Shown: one piece after another, positions 55,315-58,349 of the stretch | Layout of the letters: each line of letters opens with the position of its first letter | How positions within the stretch are numbered: position 1 is the first letter of the stretch | Source of the DNA: an uncultured Alsobacter sp. | Lineage (GTDB): Bacteria; Pseudomonadota; Alphaproteobacteria; Rhizobiales; Beijerinckiaceae | NCBI RefSeq assembly: GCF_945952055.1 | Contig: NZ_CAMFHB010000040.1 | Location: forward strand, 1-58,349 | Length of the DNA stretch: 58,349 nt | Direction of reading: 5' to 3' | The notes under the pieces: model-generated | Told to the model about the DNA's origin: nothing | The model's input: the letters and a program-made list of their open reading frames with translations, nothing else | Databases searched by the model: none | Position numbers and translations under genes: made by a program

Positions 55315-55641
55315 TCAGCGCGGGTCGGAGCCGAGTTGCAGCGCGGCGCGCTGCTCGAACTCCCGGAGCTCGCGCCGAACCGCGGCGTCGGTGACGCGCA
55401 GGCCGTGGGCCTGCAGGTCCGCCACCACCTTGCCCACCACGTCGTCGTGGCCGGGCGCGTCGAAATCGGCGAAGTGGACGCTCCACGCGTAGTCCTCGGC
55501 CTGCTCCTCCGAGAGCCCCATCCGGCCGGCGGCCCACAGGCCGAGCAGCACGTTGCGCAGGGCGACGACGCCGGCGCGGCTGTCATGGTCGAGCAGCAGG
55601 GCGTCCGGGCTGGTGAACGTATCGATGGCGTTGGGGGTCAT
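55315..55641 (-). CDS. DUF1476 / ATP synthase inhibitor zeta-like protein (2 of 2), lacking the usual N-terminus
   Basis: 108 residues from ATG 55641, with GGGAGAGG upstream. The core is DUF1476-like: VVALRNVLLGLWAAGRMGL, YAWSVHFADFDAPGHDDVVG, VVADLQAHGLRVTDAAVRREL. The N-terminus (NAIDTFTSPDALLLDHDSRAG) again lacks the inhibitory helix sequence. It lies 31 bp upstream of the first paralog in the same direction. The tandem arrangement suggests duplication followed by divergence; binding to F1 is possible but inhibition as in Paracoccus is doubtful. Confidence 0.75.
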   Translation of the reverse strand: MTPNAIDTFTSPDALLLDHDSRAGVVALRNVLLGLWAAGRMGLSEEQAEDYAWSVHFADFDAPGHDDVVGKVVADLQAHGLRVTDAAVRRELREFEQRAALQLGSDPR

Positions 55642-55961
55642 GATGCCCTCTCCCGTCATGCCGGTGAACGATGTCGAAGAAGCGGTCCGACATCGCGAGA
55701 GCACCGGCTGCGCTCGCCAGAGGGGCCCGGACCACGGGTCACGGTTGAGGTGGGGGCGCCCGGGCCAACCGTCAAGAGACCCCCGTGCGGGGCGCGGGCG
55801 GATGTCGCAGGCCGCCCCGCCTTCGCTTGAAAACCCGCCCTGCCCTCGCGATCTGATGGGCATCGGGGGTCCGGGCCCCTCTGGTCGTCCCCCATGGACG
55901 GCGATGTCGGACTCTCTCACCTGACGAGCGCGCCCGCGCGCTCCGATCTTGGGAGACTGCG
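55642..55961. other. Intergenic region without a gene
   Basis: 320 bp between divergent genes. Frames are open but encode only Arg/Pro-rich sequence. No tRNA or other structured RNA was recognised. Promoters for both neighbours should be here; GGGAGA at 55950-55955 serves the DUF4112 start at 55962. Confidence 0.4.
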
Positions 55962-56438
55962 ATGCAAGCGACCACCGCCCACATTCACCCCTCTCACGCG
56001 CATCCCTCTCGCGCCGCGGCCTGGACGGCCCGGGCCGGGCGGGACCCTCTCCGCGAGGCGCGGGAGGCGCGCGTCCGCCTCGAGGCCCTGGCGCGGCTGC
56101 TCGACAGCGCGCTGCGCGTGCCGGGCACCAACATCCGCTTCGGCGCCGACGCGATGCTCAACCTCGTTCCGGGGCTCGGCACCCTCGCGGCCCAGGGCCT
56201 CTCCGCCTACTTGATCTGGGAGGCCCGCCGCCTCGGCGCGCCCACCGGCATGCTGGTGCGCATGGCCGCCAATGTCGGCATCGACTTCGCCATCAGCGCC
56301 GTGCCCGTGGTGGGCTGGCTCAGCGACGTGTTCTACAAGGCCAACCTGCGCAACATGGCGCTCCTGCGCCAACATCTCGACGCTGTGGAGGGCCTGGACA
56401 GGCGGGACGGCCCGCACCGGCACGGGAGGCGGCCATGA
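55962..56438 (+). CDS. DUF4112-domain membrane protein
   Basis: 158 residues. After a His/Pro/Ala-rich N-terminus (~45 residues), the DUF4112 core reads LLDSALRVPGTNIRFGADAM, LNLVPGLGTLAAQGLSAYL, LGAPTGMLVRMAANVGIDF and VVGWLSDVFYKANLRNMALL. Two hydrophobic segments place it in the inner membrane. Family function is unknown. It overlaps the next gene by 4 nt (ATGA), a small membrane protein, so they likely form a pair. Confidence 0.85.
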   Translation: MQATTAHIHPSHAHPSRAAAWTARAGRDPLREAREARVRLEALARLLDSALRVPGTNIRFGADAMLNLVPGLGTLAAQGLSAYLIWEARRLGAPTGMLVRMAANVGIDFAISAVPVVGWLSDVFYKANLRNMALLRQHLDAVEGLDRRDGPHRHGRRP

Positions 56439-56758
56439 AGGTCGTCATCTGGCTCCTGGCCGCCGCCGTCTTCGGCCTCTGGTCGCTCTTCTCCTGGGGG
56501 GCCCACAGCCTCATCGGCTGGGCCGGACAGACGGGCGCCCGCAACGCCGACTGGCTCACCGGCCACCCCGAGACCGTGGAATGGCTCTCCTGGGGCGCCG
56601 CCACCTTCGGCAGCCTCGGCGAGGGTGTGGTGGTGGTGACCTGGGCGATCGGCTCGCTGGTGATCGCCGCGGGCGCGGTGGCCGCCAACGCGCTGTGGCT
56701 GCGCTGGCGCAACCGGCGTGGCGGGCGGCCCATGCAGTGGCAGGGGCGCATGCGCTGA
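56435..56758 (+). CDS. Small membrane protein of unknown function
   Basis: 107 residues from ATG 56435, overlapping the DUF4112 stop (ATGA); GGGAGG lies in front. It has two hydrophobic helices (VVIWLLAAAVFGLWSLFSW and VVVVTWAIGSLVIAAGAVAA) and a basic tail (RNRRGGRPMQWQGRMR). It probably works with the DUF4112 protein in the membrane. No family was recognised. Confidence 0.65.
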   Translation: MKVVIWLLAAAVFGLWSLFSWGAHSLIGWAGQTGARNADWLTGHPETVEWLSWGAATFGSLGEGVVVVTWAIGSLVIAAGAVAANALWLRWRNRRGGRPMQWQGRMR

Positions 56759-56776
56759 GGCAGGCCGCTGGGCCGT

Positions 56777-57937
56777 TCACGCCAACGGCAGCCGCCGCTC
56801 CACGAGGGCCTTGAAGAAGGCCACGCCGTAGGGGATGGCGGCGTCGTTGAAATCGTACCGGGCCTCGTGGACGGACGGCCCCTCGCCGTTGCCGATGAGC
56901 AGGATGGCGCCGGGCCTGGCCTCCAGCATGAAGGCAAAATCCTCCGAGCCCATCAGCGGCTCCATCGCGTCGTCGACCCTGTCGTGGCCGACCAGCGCGC
57001 GCGCCGCCTCGACCGCGAACCGCGTCTCGCGTGCATGGTTCACCGTGGGCGGAAACAGCCGCTTGTAGGTCACCGTGGCCGTGGCGCCGTAAGCCTGCGC
57101 GACATGGGTGGCGATGTCGGCGATGCGCCTCTCGATGAGCTCGCGCGTGGCCGGATCGAAGGTGCGCGTCGTGCCGCCCATTTCGGCGACCTGGGGGATG
57201 ACGTTGCCCGCCTTGCCGCCGCTCATCCAGCCGACCGTCACGACGGCGCACTGCCGGGGATGGACGTTGCGGGACACGATGGTCTGCAGGGCCAGCACCA
57301 CGTTGGCCCCGACGACGAGCGGATCCACGCTGGCGTGGGGCGAGGCCCCGTGCGCGCCCTTCCCCTCGATCCGGATCCGGAAGCCGTCGGCCGAGGCGGC
57401 GAGCGGGCCGCTGGCCGTGGCGAAGGCGCCGACCGGCAGGCCCGGCTCGGTGTGGAGGGCGTAGACCTCGTCGATCCCGAAGCGCTCCATCAGCCCGTCC
57501 TCGACCATCGCCTTGCCGCCCCCGCCGCCTTCCTCGGCCGGCTGGAAGATCACGACGGCGCTGCCGTCGAAGGCGCGGGTCCGGGCCAGGGCGCGGGCGG
57601 CGCCGAGCAGCATGGCGGTGTGCCCGTCGTGCCCGCAGGCATGCATCACCCCCGGGATCGTGGACGCCCAGGGCGCGCCCGTCTCCTCCGCGATGGGCAG
57701 GGCGTCCATGTCCGCCCGCAGGCCGACGACCCTGCCGCTGCCGCGCGCCCGGCCATGGATGACGCCGACGACGCCGGTGCGGCCGATGCCGGTGACCACC
57801 GCGTCGCAGCCGAACTCCCGCAGCCTGTCGGCCACGAGGCCGGCCGTCCGGTGCACCTCGAACTGCAGTTCGGGATGGGCATGAATGTCGCGGCGCCAGG
57901 CCACGACGTCCGCGATGTCAAGGTCTGGCTCGATCAT
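56777..57937 (-). CDS. M20-family amidohydrolase (hippurate hydrolase-like)
   Basis: 386 residues from ATG 57937. Dinuclear metal-site motifs are complete: LRADMDALPI, GVMHACGHDGHTAMLLGA, FQPAEEGGGGGKAM (Glu-Glu), and HTEPGLPVG. The dimerisation domain (GKGAHGASPHASVDPL) is present. The family hydrolyses N-acyl amino acids such as hippurate or indole-acetyl conjugates. It is a single gene, convergent with the small membrane gene 18 bp away. The substrate is not predictable. Confidence 0.9.
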   Translation of the reverse strand: MIEPDLDIADVVAWRRDIHAHPELQFEVHRTAGLVADRLREFGCDAVVTGIGRTGVVGVIHGRARGSGRVVGLRADMDALPIAEETGAPWASTIPGVMHACGHDGHTAMLLGAARALARTRAFDGSAVVIFQPAEEGGGGGKAMVEDGLMERFGIDEVYALHTEPGLPVGAFATASGPLAASADGFRIRIEGKGAHGASPHASVDPLVVGANVVLALQTIVSRNVHPRQCAVVTVGWMSGGKAGNVIPQVAEMGGTTRTFDPATRELIERRIADIATHVAQAYGATATVTYKRLFPPTVNHARETRFAVEAARALVGHDRVDDAMEPLMGSEDFAFMLEARPGAILLIGNGEGPSVHEARYDFNDAAIPYGVAFFKALVERRLPLA

Positions 57938-58190
57938 CGGGCAGGCTCGTTCGGGGGTGGCGCCATGGGCGGTTCAGACACCTCGCCGCGCGAAGCGGCG
58001 GCGAGGGCCCGGCGTCCGCTGGCCGGCGTTCGGGGGTTCGAAGCGCGAAGCCCGGTGGCCGGCCAGTGAAACCCCGCCGGGGAGCCGTGTCCAGCCATAC
58101 CCGACTGGCGCCGCCGGCGTGGGTGCCTCTCTCCCCGTTGTCGCCGCGACACATCTGCTGCCGAGCCGGAAGAAAGGGCGCACTCCCTCC
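57938..58190. other. Intergenic region without a supported gene
   Basis: Upstream of the amidohydrolase gene; frames on both strands encode Arg/Pro-rich sequence without family resemblance. It should contain the amidohydrolase promoter. The terminal part of the window beyond it consists of two repeat copies and a short spacer (58237-58303). Confidence 0.5.
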
Positions 58191-58236
58191 CCTGCAGGGG
58201 AGGGTGGCAGCCGCAAAGCGGCTGACGGGTGGGGAC
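58191..58236 (+). repeat. 46-bp intergenic repeat with internal hairpin (copy 1)
   Basis: It begins CCTGCAGGGGAGGGTGG, has an internal palindrome CAGCCGCAAAGCGGCTG, and ends ACGGGTGGGGAC. The outer parts are identical to the second copy in reverse orientation, while the hairpin sequence differs but is equally palindromic. This is a known pattern of short dispersed repeats in Hyphomicrobiales. Confidence 0.75.
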
Positions 58237-58303
58237 CGCGGCGCAGAACGAGGCGGACGTGTCGAGGCCGGCCCTTTTTGGTGATGCTAAGTCTTGCCGC
58301 ACC

Positions 58304-58349
58304 GTCCCCACCCGTCTCGCGCTTCGCGCGATCCACCCTCCCCTGCAGG
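58304..58349 (-). repeat. 46-bp intergenic repeat with internal hairpin (copy 2, inverted)
   Basis: Reverse complement reads CCTGCAGGGGAGGGTGG, then ATCGCGCGAAGCGCGAG, then ACGGGTGGGGAC. It runs to the window edge. The pair could form a long stem over 58191-58349 with a 67-bp loop. Confidence 0.75.

Noticed and set aside
55642-55961. Possible tRNA or small RNA between the zeta-like and DUF4112 genes
   Set aside because: No cloverleaf, anticodon arm or CCA-like end could be traced; only GC-rich sequence with short pairings.
57974-58336. Minus-strand frame of 120 codons at the right edge
   Set aside because: It runs through both repeat copies and has shadow-like composition.

Overview
The window is high-GC DNA from an alphaproteobacterium, most likely Hyphomicrobiales (Rhizobiales). 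The evidence is codon usage that is almost all G/C in third position, two DUF1476 (F1-ATPase inhibitor zeta type) genes, a DUF4112 protein, a DalD-type polyol dehydrogenase, and dispersed intergenic palindromes of a kind common in that order. No tRNA, rRNA, CRISPR array, transposase or phage gene was seen. The genus cannot be named from the sequence.

Left edge (1-5253, minus strand): an operon with a TPR plus beta-barrel outer membrane protein resembling SLAM/DUF560 (type XI secretion) and two tandem secreted FecR-domain proteins. The complete FecR protein ends in what looks like a TbpB-type beta-barrel, the hallmark of SLAM cargo. A small cysteine-repeat exported protein follows on the plus strand.

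Centre (6519-49613): a very large surface-polysaccharide (O-antigen type) locus. A plus-strand trio (6519-9651) encodes a WbmS-like deacetylase, a sugar N-formyltransferase, and one protein fusing a formyltransferase domain to a deacetylase domain. From 42596 down to 9641 everything is on the minus strand, mostly tightly overlapped. It holds glycosyltransferases, three short-chain dehydrogenases closely resembling Bordetella WbmF, WbmG and WbmH, asparagine-synthetase-like amidotransferases, two more formyltransferases, two DegT aminotransferases, a FemAB/GNAT protein, a WbqC protein, two SGNH hydrolases, a methyltransferase, a MOP flippase, and an ABC exporter with one permease and two different Wzt-like ATPases. 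A winged-helix regulator (42852-43502) sits at the head of this block and an ops-like element (42678-42687) lies in its leader. On the far side, plus-strand genes add a fourth AsnB-like protein, a glycosyltransferase and a UDP-HexNAc 6-dehydrogenase; a DalD-type dehydrogenase lies between.

Taken together, the locus has candidates for all five steps to UDP-2,3-diacetamido-mannuronic acid: dehydrogenase 48330, WlbA 41655, WlbC-like aminotransferase 37132, WlbB/WbpD acetyltransferase 41022 and WbpI/WlbD epimerase 12218. It also has the Bordetella-type epimerases thought to act after it, amidotransferases that could make uronamides, and formyltransferases and deacetylases that could exchange N-acyl groups or cap the chain. 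No initiating polyprenyl-phosphate sugar transferase is seen, so that step must be encoded elsewhere.

Right edge (49975-58349): housekeeping and accessory genes: an MFS exporter, a SulP-STAS-cyclic-nucleotide-binding transporter, a GFA-family protein, a small cysteine-rich secreted protein, a conserved hypothetical protein, the two zeta-like paralogs, a DUF4112/membrane-protein pair and an M20 amidohydrolase. The window ends in two opposed copies of a 46-bp intergenic repeat.
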